Below are positions 22,266 through 32,630 of a DNA stretch of 64,000 nucleotides, piece by piece. The DNA is from Forficula auricularia. Taxonomy: Eukaryota > Arthropoda > Insecta > Dermaptera > Forficulidae. Where the stretch lies: assembly GCA_024734495.1 (NCBI GenBank), contig JALMQS010000128.1, forward strand, positions 19,967,573-20,031,572. Direction: 5' to 3'. Below the pieces are notes generated by a model. That model did not search any database, was not told where the DNA came from, and saw only the letters and a list, made by a program, of their open reading frames with translations. The translations under genes were made by a program, and so were the position numbers. Every line of letters starts with the position of its first letter. The stretch's first letter is position 1.

Positions 22266-22402
22266 ATGTTCTAAAAAGTACAAAATAATGTAATACTTTA
22301 TTAAAAAGCGTGAGGCACTTTGTGGAAATTAATTGAAAAGTTTCTGCGTCCCACTAATTTTTGATTAAGTATTACATTATTTTGTACTTTTTAGAAGTAT
22401 GT
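22266..22402. repeat. Foldback MITE, copy A
   Basis: CTAAAAAGTACAAAATAATG and its complement form ~50-bp arms around a GC-richer loop with GAGGCACTTTG. A near-identical copy is at 52160-52298. Confidence 0.75.
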
Positions 22403-22684
22403 TTTTTTAGTTTTTTTTAAAATATAATTTTTTATTAACATGAACCTTTATTTTCAATAAAATATCACTAATAAAATTAATAATATTTATTTCGAAATAT
22501 TTTAATTGAAAAAAGGGAAGTTTTTCTGAAAACATGTGATTTAATAAGTTAAAAAATATTTTATTTATTTATAAATAGAATAAATATCGAAATATTAGAA
22601 AAAATACACCTATTCTTGATAGAACTAAAATGTGATATTTATCGATTTGTAATCAGGTGATTGATTGATTTTGTATTTAATTTA

Positions 22685-22935
22685 AAATAGTGGTCCGCCA
22701 CCACCTGTAGACCGCCAGGTGCAGAGGCCAAAGTCCGAAATGAAGACAGAATGTGTTGCTGCGGCTGCTGCGGGATCTTTCAGTGATCGATGCAGGCAAA
22801 GGGGAGAGACCCGGGCACCCGGATGGGTGAACGCCATCAAGGGGGTAAGGGGTCGGAGGGGGATAGAGTCCACTGCCCCCCAATTAGCCTCAAGTGAAAA
22901 GGCGACCCTCGCCCCACTCCCTTTTAACACGGTAA
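22685..22935. other. GC-rich island, unidentified
   Basis: This stretch is far richer in G and C than its surroundings and is open in several frames on both strands (22719-22988 plus; 22682-22930 minus). No domain was recognised. CTACAGGTGG near the minus-strand end and CACGGTAACT near 22929 resemble splice-site wording, but nothing links it to other exons. It could be a host exon, a CpG-type regulatory patch or a fragment of an unknown repeat. Confidence 0.35.
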
Positions 22936-23445
22936 CTCATTTTTGTCTTTCACCTGAGCATCATTTGCATTTCAATTCCAATTCTTAATTAAATACCTAT
23001 AATTTAAAATATTTTTTTTCAAATAATTCAAAATTAAAAAATCTGGAGTGATTTAAGCACACTACATGCATTTATAATACACTTGCACTGTCTCGTATAT
23101 TTACATAATTTTATTACCTTTACATCTAATTTTAATTTGATAAAATAAGTTGAGTAAAATCATGTAAAAATCAGCGTTATAACTTACAAGAAAAATAAAC
23201 ATGGGTTTAGTAAACAGTAAAAAAAAAAAATAAATTCAAAAGATATTTTACAATTTAATTGAATCAATTTAATATTGCAACGAAATTTTATCTGCAGTTC
23301 TACCAGTCCTTGTCTCTCCATGGAGAGACAAGGACTGGTAGGAACTTTTAATTGAATGTAATAGAAGGTGCCCAGGGCAGTGATGAAAGAAAAAATTAAA
23401 ACATATCAAATAAGGTGTAATTTATTGAATCATTCCTCATTTCCT

Positions 23446-23492
23446 TTCAAACCGACGTTGCGGGGGATTCTTCCCTCCTTCTTCAGAGTTTC
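23446..23492 (-). ncRNA. Decayed hammerhead-like motif
   Basis: CTGAAGA (complement 23480-23486) and the GTC triplet remain, but GAAA has become GCAA and one stem II pair is lost. The GAAA adenines are essential in known hammerheads, so this arm is predicted inactive. Confidence 0.5.
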
Positions 23493-23693
23493 ATAAGTCA
23501 ATGAAGGAAACAAATAAAATGCTTCCTATCTCTCTTCACAGCAGTGTTTAAACTTTTTCCTTCCTTAGCAGAGGCATAGAAAAAAAAATGTCTTCCTTTT
23601 CTTAATTAAGCTAATTACATGCTAAGGAAGAGAAAATTTTTAAACACTGCTGTGGAGAGAGGAAGGAAGCATTTTATTTGTTTCATTCATTGA

Positions 23694-23746
23694 CGACTTG
23701 AAACCCTGAAGAAGGAGGGAAGAATCCTCCGAAACGTCGGTTTTAA
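23694..23746 (+). ncRNA. Hammerhead-like ribozyme motif, intact core
   Basis: CTGAAGA (23706-23712), one extra A, stem II GGAGG/CCTCC, GAAA (23731-23734) and a palindromic ACGT giving a GTC triplet ending at 23738. Stem I pairs TTGAAACC with GGTTTTAA (8 pairs including one G-T). CTGANGA allows any base at position 7. The extra base before stem II is non-canonical. Confidence 0.6.
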
Positions 23747-23963
23747 AGGAAAGGAAGAAGTGATTCCAATAAATTACACCTTTATTTTATATGGGTTAAT
23801 TTTTTTCTTCCCTCACTACCCCTGGGCTGCCTTCCATTTCATTCAATTATATTTTACAATTTTTAGAAAAATGTTAAGACTAATTGTCAAAAAGCCTAAT
23901 CAAATTTTATTATTATTATTTTTTTTTATTTACCTACTAGAATCTATTTCTTAATGTGTTATG

Positions 23964-24532
23964 CAGTGCTGGCCTAGTGACAACTGGCGCTCTATAGGCT
24001 AGTTTTTGTTTGGCGCCCCTAATTTTTTTCCTTTACGATAAAATCCACCAGAATGCCTTTGTGCCATGCTAAACATAAAAAATAAATCAAAATTCGATTG
24101 AATAATACATTTATATTTTTTGATTATTTCCCTTACCTTCAACCCTGCAATATTTGTTTTGCTTCTTTGAACAACTTTTTTATTTAAAATTTATATGATA
24201 TAAAACTTTTGACAAGTGTTTTTTGTGGACGTTCTTCAGTTCATCTATTAGTCTTATTTTTAGAAGCGGGGATTCTCAAGTGCAGTTGTTTTACTTATAA
24301 AGCGCTTTTTGAAACAACAGCGTTGTAATTAGCGCGTTATTTTAATGCACATTTTTATGATAAAATTTTCTTCTTATAATTAAATTTAGAACAAAAAATA
24401 ATTTTATAGATTATATTTTATCATTTATTATTTAATTTTTATTTTATCAAAAAATAAAAAGTGAATTTCTAAAAATAATCTGAAATTTGGCGCCCCTGAA
24501 AATCTGGCGCCCTAGGGCTTCAGTCGGCCCTG
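23964..24532. mobile_element. hAT MITE
   Basis: The left end CAGTGCTGGCCTAGTG and the right end CTTCAGTCGGCCCTGT are imperfect inverted repeats, each with an adjacent GGCGC-rich block (TGGCGCCCCT on the right). The flanks GTGTTATG and GTGTATG suggest a decayed 8-bp duplication. The AT-rich interior has no ORF. Confidence 0.65.
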
Positions 24533-25267
24533 TGTGTATGCTACTTTTTTTTTTAAGTGTTCCTTCAAGTGCTAAATTATAGCCTGTTAAATTGTTGCTG
24601 CGAGGGAGGCTTGAACACAACAATGAAGTAGAAACGCTATAAGCTCGACCAACCCGACCTCCGAATCAAATTCTTATATAAAATATCTAATTATGAAATT
24701 TTGTTTTTATATTGTTATCGGTTTCGAACACAAAATTTGACCACACACTCACTTACAACCATTTTGAAAAATAATTACAAACTTTTCTTCTTTTCTTGAC
24801 GCTTCAGACTGCTGTGGTAATTGAACTGCTTCAGCACCGTTCTCCACTCACAGGTTGTCCGATTTGCGTGTTCCTTTTTTGAACTGACCCTCCATCTAAT
24901 AAATTTATATTCTATAATTCTCGGAATGTTCAGAATCTATTAAAACTTCAAAACGTTCAAAAATAACATGTAGCGATCCTCAAGTCATTTCTTCATCGGA
25001 AGTCTAATCCGTGAAATCCACCCCGTTCCGAAGCCATAGGTTGATGTGAAGTTTTTTACGGAGTGAGGTTGTTATTGTTAGACTCACGTCCAACCCCTTT
25101 TAGTCGCCTTCTACGACAAGCAGGGGATACTGTGGACCTATTCTACCCCCTGTCCACAAGGGGAATTATTACCTTCTAAAATATAATTTTAAAGATGTTT
25201 ATTATACAATGTATTTTTAAGAACTTAACGCCTTCACTTCACTTATTATTATTTTTTTTTTTTTTTA
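24533..25267. other. Unassigned sequence with one conserved repeat fragment
   Basis: No gene was found. At 25085-25170 a GC-richer block with GTCGCCTTCTACGACAAGCA and CTGTGGACC recurs at 48990-49065, so it belongs to a dispersed repeat, probably a retroelement fragment of unknown class. Confidence 0.5.
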
Positions 25268-25407
25268 ACAACGAAATTTTCTCTGGAGAGAGACGGACTG
25301 GTAGAAATTTTAATTGAATGTAATGGAAGGCGGCCCAGAGGTAGTGAGGAAAGAAAAAATTAACACATATCAAATAAGGTGTAATTTATTGGAATCCTTC
25401 CTCCTTT

Positions 25408-25456
25408 CCTTTCAAACCGACGTTTCGGAGGATTTCTCCCTCCTTCTTCAGGAAAC
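25408..25456 (-). ncRNA. Hammerhead-like motif, core intact, stem I lost
   Basis: CTGAAGA (complement 25445-25451), stem II GGAGG/CCTCC, GAAA and GTC are all present, but sequence upstream of CTGAAGA no longer pairs with GGTTTG because inner-arm sequence is missing. Predicted weak or inactive. Confidence 0.45.
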
Positions 25457-25480
25457 ATTTTATTTGTTTCATTCATTGAC

Positions 25481-25535
25481 CCTTTGAAACCCTGAAGAAG
25501 GAGGGAAAAATCCTCCGAAACGTCGGTTTGAAAGG
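25481..25535 (+). ncRNA. Hammerhead-like ribozyme motif, best preserved
   Basis: Stem I pairs CCTTTGAAACC with GGTTTGAAAGG (10 pairs, one G-G mismatch). CTGAAGA is at 25492-25498, then one extra A, stem II GGAGG/CCTCC with a GAAAAAT loop, GAAA (25517-25520), and ACGT then C, so the predicted cleavage is after C25524. The four-base palindrome cannot form a stable hairpin alone; a dimer, as in known minimal hammerheads, would be required. Activity is untested and the extra A is non-canonical. Confidence 0.65.
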
Positions 25536-25635
25536 AAAGGAGGAAGGATTCCAATAAATTACACCTTATTTTGATATGTGTTAATTTTTTCTTTCCTCAC
25601 TACCTCTGGGCTGCCTTCCATTACATTCAATTAAA

Positions 25636-26340
25636 AAATTTTTTTTTTTATCAAATTTTTTTTTAGCTGCTTTTGAGATATTTTTAAAAAATTATGCAAA
25701 ACTCTAAAATTTTCTGCATCATTACAATACCTTAACATAATGCGTAAAGTAAAAAGTGAGTGAAAAAATTCTTAAATAAAAAGAGGCTATTTTAAAACCT
25801 TGGATGAATGGAATTAGTTAAAGGGCAAATTAATTTGAAAATCATAAAGAGTGTGAGAGAATTTTTTTATATTTGTGGAAATGCAAACAGTTTAATTTGA
25901 TTTTTAAAACAAGGATTTATTTGTTCATTTCATATGATGATTTTTCTAATAAAATCAAAAATGATTCGATTTAATCTTTTACTGAATTTAGGTAGTAAGG
26001 GCCTACTATTTGAAGACAAAAATAAAAATTTGACATATTGAATCGAATAAATTCTATAAACTTTTATAAATATTAAAATTTCACCATAGACTCGTCCACA
26101 TAAAAAAGTATCCCCCAGCTCACTAATCTAATCACCAAAACCCCAACATACAAAACAATAATTATTATTTACTGAAATATCATTTTTCTAATGGCAAAAA
26201 TGGCAAACTAAAACACCAAACAAAAGACGCACAGTGCATCGTTGAAATTTGTGGTGGGGGTGGGGGTGATGAGGGGTAAATTTTTTTTGCAAAATTAACA
26301 TTATATGGTATGATTAAAAAGGTAATAAAATTGTCTTCTA
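25636..26340. other. AT-rich stretch, nothing recognised
   Basis: No ORF or repeat terminus was supported. A G-rich GGTGGGGGTGGGGG patch near 26250 lacks identifiable context. Confidence 0.5.
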
Positions 26341-26417
26341 ATGCAATTGGATGTTGATGAAGGCAATCCACGGTGGTTGTAAAAAATAACACTATAGTGG
26401 TTTTATTATTTTACATT

Positions 26418-26471
26418 TATTTGTTAAACCGAGGTTTCGGAGATTTATCTCTCCTTCTTCAGGGTAACAAA
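26418..26471 (-). ncRNA. Hammerhead-like motif with altered cleavage triplet
   Basis: CTGAAGA, stem II GGAGA/TCTCC and GAAAC are kept, but GTC has become CTC, which breaks the short stem III palindrome. Predicted impaired. Confidence 0.45.
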
Positions 26472-26703
26472 AAGTCAATGAATGTAGTTCAAATCATAAT
26501 TACTTTCTGTCTCCTTTACAATGCCAAAAACATTATAAAAATTTTTTCAGTTCGAATAGAAATAAAAATAAAAAAATTAAAAAGCAATTGATTCAATTGC
26601 GTTTTACTTCATTTCTATTCGAGATGAAAAAATTTTATAATGTTTTTTTGGCATTGTCAAAGGAGACAGGAAGTAATTATGATTTGAACTACTTTCATTG
26701 ACT

Positions 26704-26759
26704 TTTTGTTACCCTGAAGAAGGAGAGAATAAATCTCCGAAACGTCGGTTTAACAAATA
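26704..26759 (+). ncRNA. Hammerhead-like ribozyme motif, intact core
   Basis: CTGAAGA (26714-26720), an extra A, stem II GGAGA/TCTCC, GAAA (26739-26742), then CGTC with predicted cleavage after 26746. Stem I pairs TTTGTTACC with GGT, a TT bulge and AACAAA: nine pairs. Stems I and II differ in sequence from the motif at 25481-25535 while pairing is kept, which supports a selected RNA fold. Confidence 0.62.
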
Positions 26760-26837
26760 AATGTAAAATAATAAAACCACTATAGTGTTATTTTTTTACA
26801 ACCACCGTGGACTGCCTTCATCAACATCCAATTGCAT

Positions 26838-27434
26838 ATTTATACCAGTCCGTCTCCTAAAGAAAAACTCTATCAATGTATTCTAATTCTTTAGAAGTGA
26901 ATAAAATATCATGTACAGGGTATGGGGGGGACTTTTCATGAAAATGGGGGAGTCATCAAGCTAAGGGTGGGTGGGGATGGGCACCCCTGCCATTAAACTC
27001 ACCGTCCTCACCGTCTCTAAAAAATACTGCTAATATAATTTTTTTTTATCCAACGGTGAGGATATCATTATAATGAATTCATTATATAGAATGAAGCTGA
27101 ATTTTTTTTTTTAATTTAATTTAATTAAATATGATGGTGTTAGGAAACAATAAAGGACAAAGAAAACTTGTAAAGGATAAATATCTATAAAAGTAGGAAT
27201 TTGTGGTAATAAAACAAAATGATAATCAAAAGACAAAAGAGTGATGCTATTGTTCATTTAATTCCAGAAAACATTTTTTGTAAAAGTATTTAATAAAAAT
27301 AGTTGAAATTTATGATTTTTATGAGAAAAAAAGCATTGATTCTTAAACTTGATCTTTCTCTACAAATCACAAGGATAAATGAGTTGACGAATGAGTTGAT
27401 TCGTTTAGTATCTAATTTAATTCCGAATGGGGGG
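26838..27434. other. Unassigned AT-rich sequence
   Basis: The start (ACCAGTCCGTCTCC, 26845-) resembles the outer end of the GGAAGG foldback family. A G-rich patch lies at 26920-26985. No gene was seen. Confidence 0.45.
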
Positions 27435-27850
27435 TTGATTGTTTGAAAATCATGTTTCGCACAAATAACGCTTTGATTCGGATTATTGATTTTAAATCAA
27501 CAGAACAGAGGCCGTGGTATCCAGAAAAAAGGGAAAGAGCGGAGACGGTTCTAGAATCGACCAAAGAATCGAGGACGCTATTTATTGCTCGATCTCCTAT
27601 TAGTTCGTTGGCAGTTCGTTTCTGAATTATTTTCAGAGTGGCAAGAGAATGCTTGGAGGCTCCTCTCCAAAGATGCGAGTCATATTCGAAACAGAAGCCA
27701 ATGTGAGGTTTGAATATAGAGTAAAAGAAATTAAGTGGACATGAAAAAACTTTTGGTCCTAATTAATAAGCCAAGCAAACAACAAATGAAGATTAAATCT
27801 TTGAGCCAAATATTTAGCACTATACATAAGTCAGAAGGGTCAACTTTACA
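27435..27850 (-). pseudogene. LINE reverse transcriptase C-terminal fragment, heavily decayed
   Basis: Read on the minus strand, wording parallels the LINE at 55908-56860 and 34738-35320: a GLLIRTKSF-like segment, SHLWRGASKHSLATL-like sequence near 27640-27680, a VLDSL...VSALSLF segment near 27530-27580 and a KSII...FVRN segment near 27450-27490. Several stops and frameshifts interrupt it and neither end is intact. The plus-strand frame at 27443-27625 is antisense shadow. Confidence 0.75.
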
Positions 27851-28921
27851 GGCTAATTCTTGATTGAAGATGACGATCTCTCGTGATTTTATTAGAAATA
27901 TAGTAATACCCCCTTTAGGGTATAAAATAGACTAGAAGTAGAAGGAGAAGTTGGTCAATATTCTGTTAATTTAGAGGAATTACATTTAAAGTTAAATAGG
28001 ATTTCACAATTTAATCTAAACTCAAATTCTATAATATTAAGCGAATAAAAATAATTTGATAAAATTATTTTCACAAGGGGATTTAAAATCAAATATTGAA
28101 ATAAATATATAATTAAATTATAATTATTTATCTATTTTTTAATTTATACAACGAATTCTTCTAACCTTGCAGTTGATGCCGAGAATTTGGATTTTTTTTT
28201 CTCTATCTCTGAAATTCTCTCATTTTTCTTCCTCCTCCACTGAATCTGGTTCATCCAATGTCAAAAGATATGAATACACGAATATAAAAATAAAAATGGT
28301 GTTAAATTGGATTTCAGCTTCGTTTCTCATTATTATCGTTCTTTATTATTCTGACATTTACTTGAGAAAAAAAATCGTGATTCTCCTGGAGTAGTGCAAT
28401 GAAGAATTCGCAGGAAAATGGACTTCCATTTTTTCATCTTTTCCTTTCCGTTAAAGAGGAAGTCAGTCAAGATAATATAGTATTAATACATAATTATTAA
28501 ATCGATGTTTAGACAATTTTACCCTTGTCTTTTTATAATTGAAATATATATGTTCTAGAATTATTTAATTATTTAATTTGAATATTAAAATATTGAAAAA
28601 AATATGTTTACATTATTAACGTAAATAAAATTGTTTTATTAGTGTTTTTATTTTACGTGCGTTATGGCGCCCAGCGTGCTCAGGCCAAGTTCGAGGAGTG
28701 GCCGTACTACACGCTCTACGTTATTTTTATACCAAACATTTCGAGCCACTTTAGACGTCCCGGGTTAAAGCCCAGTGTCCCGTATTAATATATGTCCCGG
28801 AAAATGTCCCGAATTAGATAATTCATCATATATTATAAAATTCGATTATATTTTATTCGCGCTTCTCTATTCCGTCATGATCATATGAACGCATTCACTC
28901 ATCTAAGCGCAATCTCACTCT
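27851..28921. other. AT-rich stretch, no gene supported
   Basis: The 75-codon frame at 28167-28394 is low complexity. A GC-rich patch at 28655-28720 (CGTTATGGCGCCCAGCGTGC) and TGTCCCG-type short repeats at 28775-28812 are unexplained. Confidence 0.45.
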
Positions 28922-29035
28922 AGTAGCTAATAATGTTTCAAACTATATAATAACTATATAGTGCCTATAAAGATTCTCTAAATCTATATAGGGGCAATAT
29001 AGTTACTATATAGTTTGAAACATTGTGCTACTATG
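28922..29035. repeat. ~114-bp hairpin element
   Basis: GTAGC plus AATGTTTCAAACTATATA and a complementary right arm ending GAAACATTGTGCTAC form a foldback with a ~25-bp loop. Both arms contain ACTATATAG-type sequence. No coding capacity. Confidence 0.7.
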
Positions 29036-30629
29036 GTAAGTTTACAGTCACCACACACTTATTATACTATAAATAATTTTTTTATGAATTTTCATGTTTC
29101 ATTTAAATATTTTTTGAAAAAAAATTGTTAATTGGGTGGGTGATCAATGGCACGAATTGGACCGCGGAAAAAATGGTCGAGCTTTAGACCTACTTTAGAC
29201 CCCCTGCAGCTCAGAACCCATTTGAGACACAGACCTGAAATTATACAAATAATTATGTAATCAATCTTGTAGAAAGTACTAAATTTCAATAATATAGCAT
29301 AAATAGATTCTGAGATGTTGACCTGAGAAAATGGCTTTTTTTTAAATTTTTCAATACATTTTTATTAAGGCTCTGTAAAAGTGTCACATGTTTATAATTA
29401 AAAAGATAATGGAGTCAATTAATTAAAGTGACTTTTCTTGTATTACTTTATATACCTAATAAGTCAATAGATTTCGAAATTTGCTTTGATAATGTAATCC
29501 TGTTCTTTCCTCCTCGTATCGGCCATTAACACCTGTGACAATTATTGCTGAATCCATCTCTAGACCAGGATCCCTCTAATTCGATTGAATGAGTTAACAA
29601 TACCACTCTAATATTGGCCAATTAATTATTTCCCATTCTCTGGCTCTCTTTTAAGTGATTAGAATGTTTTGTAAAATAAAATAAAAATCTTTATGAATGA
29701 TCAAATATTTTTTATTCCTAAAAATTTGTATTTATTTGTTTCATTATAGAGATAGGTAATATATATATCGCTTTTCCAACTGATATTTTTTGTCGAACAT
29801 TCGTTATTTTACTATATTCATTACAACTTTATTTTGGAAATAATAAGGAACGATTTATAATTTTTACTAATTTATTATTTATTAATCTTTTAGTAAAGTG
29901 TAATCATTTTCAAGACTTGGTACATTTTCCTCAAATTTTAATCGCAGCGAACGATTTAAGCTAGAAAGATTAAAATTCTCAAAAAGTACAGTTTTTTTTA
30001 TTACAAATCCATAAGAAAAATTTCAACTTTTTAGACCCAAATCTATTAAACAACAATGGCTTCCTATATAACAATTCGTTTTTACGATTTTTTGGATCTT
30101 CCACTGAAAGTTTTGACTTTAAAAATTCTAAAATCCTTTTCGTTTTGGTGAAGTTTCTTTTACTATCTTTTTTGGGTTTCAGAATCCATACAGACGCACA
30201 AAGAGACATATACTCTTAGAGAGATACATACAAACAAAGAGAAAAAAATCATGCTTGGAAAATATTTTTCTCCACGTTTCTAGACATGAATAAACAAAAA
30301 CAAAAATTGAGAATTTCTGAGTGATTTCAATACTCAGACAACCTCAATGCGTATCGTCTTTTGATAATTTTACTTACAAATAAGTTGATCCAGGATAAAA
30401 TTTAATGTTATATAATCTGGAAAAATTTGTGGCTACTGTTTTCTAATTTCACCATGGGTGTGCCCCAACCCGAAAAATTTTCCACTCTATTTACATGTGA
30501 TTTTAGATTTGTTTAAAATTACAGTTCAAATATCATAAATTTGACATTATTACATATAATAGTTACTCAGAAACCATTACAGTTAAGTTCACTTTTGGAA
30601 AGTTTCCAGATAATATTATTCCTGATTTT
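29036..30629. other. AT-rich stretch, no gene seen
   Basis: About 29930-30180 carries the diffuse dispersed repeat also seen near 600 and 59000. A GGACCGCGGAAAAAATGG patch near 29160 has no assignment. The 76-codon minus-strand frame at 29979-30209 lies in this repeat. Confidence 0.45.
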
Positions 30630-31026
30630 CTGATTAGAGAGTTGCAATTAAAACAAAATATGTGCATGAGAATAATTTTAAAATGTAATAGATACACCAG
30701 TATTAATATGATGTTAAATACGCTGAATTTTCTCAATGTAAATGAGACTATATATTGTAATTCGCTGATTATGATCTTTAGGATAAGAAACGGTTTGGCA
30801 CCGGAATATTTAAGGGAAAAATTAAAATATACGAACGAAGGTGGTTGTTATGATTTGAGAGTTGGGGAGAATTTCAGGAATAATATTTGCAGGACAAATA
30901 AAAATTTAGTACTTTATTTTATAGGGTTTGTCCGATTACAATAAAGTGCCGAGAAGAGATTCAAACGTCACAAGAATCCAGGAATTTAAAGAGCGATTGT
31001 TGGAATTCTTAATTTCGAAAAGATAA
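30630..31026 (+). pseudogene. LINE reverse transcriptase C-terminal tail, frameshifted
   Basis: The frame from about 30630 encodes LQLKQNMCMRIILKCNRYTS, then MLNTLNFLNVNE and RIRNGLAPEYL, the C-terminal wording of insect LINEs that end with a conserved F/NxLP-type segment. It hits a stop near 30943, but the adjacent frame continues as GLSDYNKVPRR...FKERLLEFLISKR to a TAA at 31024-31026, so a frameshift lies near 30925. The 3' UTR runs to AATAAAGATTATTATT near 31172-31190. Only the tail of the element is present. Confidence 0.75.
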
Positions 31027-31199
31027 TTTTGTTGTGGAATCTCCACCAAAATTATAATGTTGTATTATGATTGCTTCATTATTGTAAAATTGTATTGTTT
31101 TCTTTCGTTTTTGTGATATTATCATTGTATGTTCTTGCATATTATTATTGTATATGTTATAGCTGAAAATAGCTAATAAAGATTATTATTAAGTATTAT

Positions 31200-31985
31200 T
31201 ATTTTGATGAATTCTAATCCAACAATATAGGTTTATTATTTTTAGTATCAAAGGTTTTCTTCCGTAGGGCCTACTTTTTATTTCTTCTGAATGTTTTCTT
31301 GTGGGACTGAGATTTAAAAAATATCATTTTTTATGCATTTAACCGGATTGCTTCTGAGCGACGCATATAAAGTTTTTAAAGAATTGATCAATGTATTCTA
31401 AAATAATAGACTCCTGATGAAGATGTTGTAATTCATAGAAATTTCCACAAAGAACTAATGATAATAGCTTTTTTTCTCTCAATGGCCTTTAACTGACATA
31501 AACTTTATTTTTTGTTTTGTAAATATAAATAGGTTTGGTATTTAATAGATATAAATTTATTCCCTCAAGTGTCTGGTTTATCGGCTAACCAAGAACATGG
31601 GGTTAATTTTAGTTCCAAACACTCCAATAGAATAGTTACTATCGATATCTAAACAAGCATTTAAAGTTAATAGCATCTGTATATTATCTAACCAATTCGG
31701 TGTTTGTTTAGTAACCAATTAATCTTAGGGATTTGTTTTAAAGGGCAAATTTAAAGAAAACAACGATTTAATTATAAAAGTACAAAAAATAGCAACAACA
31801 TGTAAAATTAGCATCTTCAGATTTAGAATACCGGTTAATATATGTACATATTTTAAAAATTCCTGTGGCATCTATAGCATCTCATGTCAAAAATGTATTT
31901 TTCTAAAAAAGAAATTGTTATTAAAAAAAAAAACCTTAGCTACTACGCCCTTGTCAAATGTTTTTATTCCACAAATTATTGGATT
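31200..31985. other. AT-rich stretch, nothing recognised
   Basis: No ORF, RNA gene or repeat terminus was supported. CTGATGAAGATG near 31412 was considered as a hammerhead box but has no acceptable stem II. Confidence 0.45.
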
Positions 31986-31989
31986 AGTA

Positions 31990-32198
31990 AATGGAATGGG
32001 GGGGGGGGTGTAGTGGGTTTCGGAGGTGGAATGCGGTTGGGTTGCGTGGTGGGGGTGATTCGGGAGGTGCATGGGTGAGGGTGGAGGTTCGGAGGTGCGT
32101 GTGTGGGGTGCGTGGGTGGAGGGTTCGGGGAGCGAGGGTCCAGGGGGCATAGCCCCCTGTCTAGCAAGAGAGCCGCCGAAGGCAGGCCTTGCAGCTAG
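31990..32198 (+). mobile_element. Helitron-like 3' end fragment
   Basis: G-rich sequence of the 9190-9717 type ends in GCCGCCGAAGGCAGGC and then TTGCAGCTAG (CTAG at 32195-32198) followed by T. The hairpin plus CTRR order matches the element at 8673-9727. The 5' half is missing or unrelated. It is followed by hAT sequence TCTACATATAAATC, so this Helitron had inserted into a hAT element. Confidence 0.65.
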
Positions 32199-32215
32199 TC
32201 TACATATAAATCTCA
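32186..32215. repeat. Left 30-bp direct repeat bracketing 32216-32617
   Basis: This Helitron-end/hAT junction recurs at 32618-32647 with one mismatch. The 402 bp between them is the left arm of a large inverted repeat. It may be a long target-site duplication. Confidence 0.7.
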
Positions 32216-32630
32216 ATTTTTTACAGTTTCCCTCGACAAGTGTAGCCATATTCAAGTCAAGAAAATATAGTATAAAGTACAAAAGGTTATAAGAAAGGAA
32301 TTTCTGCTACAAAAAGTACATTTAATAGTTTAAAAAAAAAAAACTTTTTTTTAACAAATCCAATATATTTCGGACTATTGGTACATCTTCATGAGAAACA
32401 GCAACAATCAAGTAATGATTTATATTACCATATTGTTACAATATTTCATCTAAAACTAGAGTCGAATTCGCTGAATATAATAGTTAAAACTTAAAATTTA
32501 ACTGATGGACTTGAAAAGAAAGTTTAGTTTCCTTGAGGTTGATTTAACTTTAGAAGTATTATAATAATAGTGGCACCGTAAGAAGTCGAATCTAAAGTGA
32601 GAGCTAACATTCGGTGGGCCTTGCACCTAG

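Larger units (their letters stand above)
20452..22402. repeat. Composite repeat (copy A) carrying two nested insertions
   Basis: Blocks TTAGCTTCACCTGTATG, TTCTGTTAAATTC, CTCTATAAAAATAATTAAGAC and the terminal foldback occur in the same order at 51955-52315. Copy A is larger because of an insertion at about 20494-21160 and a LINE at 21234-22130. The host repeat has no ORF and its class is unknown. Confidence 0.7.
23277..23845. repeat. Foldback of the GAAACGTCGG family, ~570 bp
   Basis: Left and right arms (about 23340-23530 and 23640-23840) are inverted copies around a loop with GCTAAGGAAG-type sequence. The left tip contains an extra perfect hairpin of CCAGTCCTTGTCTCTCCATG type at 23306-23342. 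Each arm holds a hammerhead-like motif, decayed in the left and intact in the right. The outer ends read AATGGAAGGC-type sequence as in the sister copies. There is no ORF. Confidence 0.8.
25268..25635. repeat. Foldback of the GAAACGTCGG family, compact
   Basis: Arms of about 170 bp (25300-25456 and 25475-25630) surround a short centre. The left outer end is AACGAAATTTTCTCTGGAGA and the right end is a TGGGCTGCCTTCCATTACAT tail. The plus-strand hammerhead-like motif in the right arm is the best preserved in the window, and the left arm carries a minus-strand partner. There is no protein-coding capacity. Confidence 0.85.
26341..26837. repeat. Near-perfect ~245-bp-arm foldback with hammerhead-like motifs
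   Basis: Left ATGCAATTGGATGTTGATGA and right ...CATCCAATTGCAT are exact complements, and pairing continues to a small loop near 26585-26600. The arms include ATAACACTATAGTGG blocks. The sequence family differs from the GGAAGG family, yet the same CTGAAGA...GAAAC motif sits in each arm with the same outward polarity. High arm identity implies recent formation. Confidence 0.85.

Noticed and set aside
22682..22988. Open frames on both strands in the GC-rich island as a definite gene
   Set aside because: Opposite-strand frames of similar length and no homology I recognise. Kept only as an unexplained island.
31405..31450. CTGATGAAGATG ... GAAATTTCC as a hammerhead
   Set aside because: No stable stem II between the boxes, no palindromic stem III and no foldback around it.
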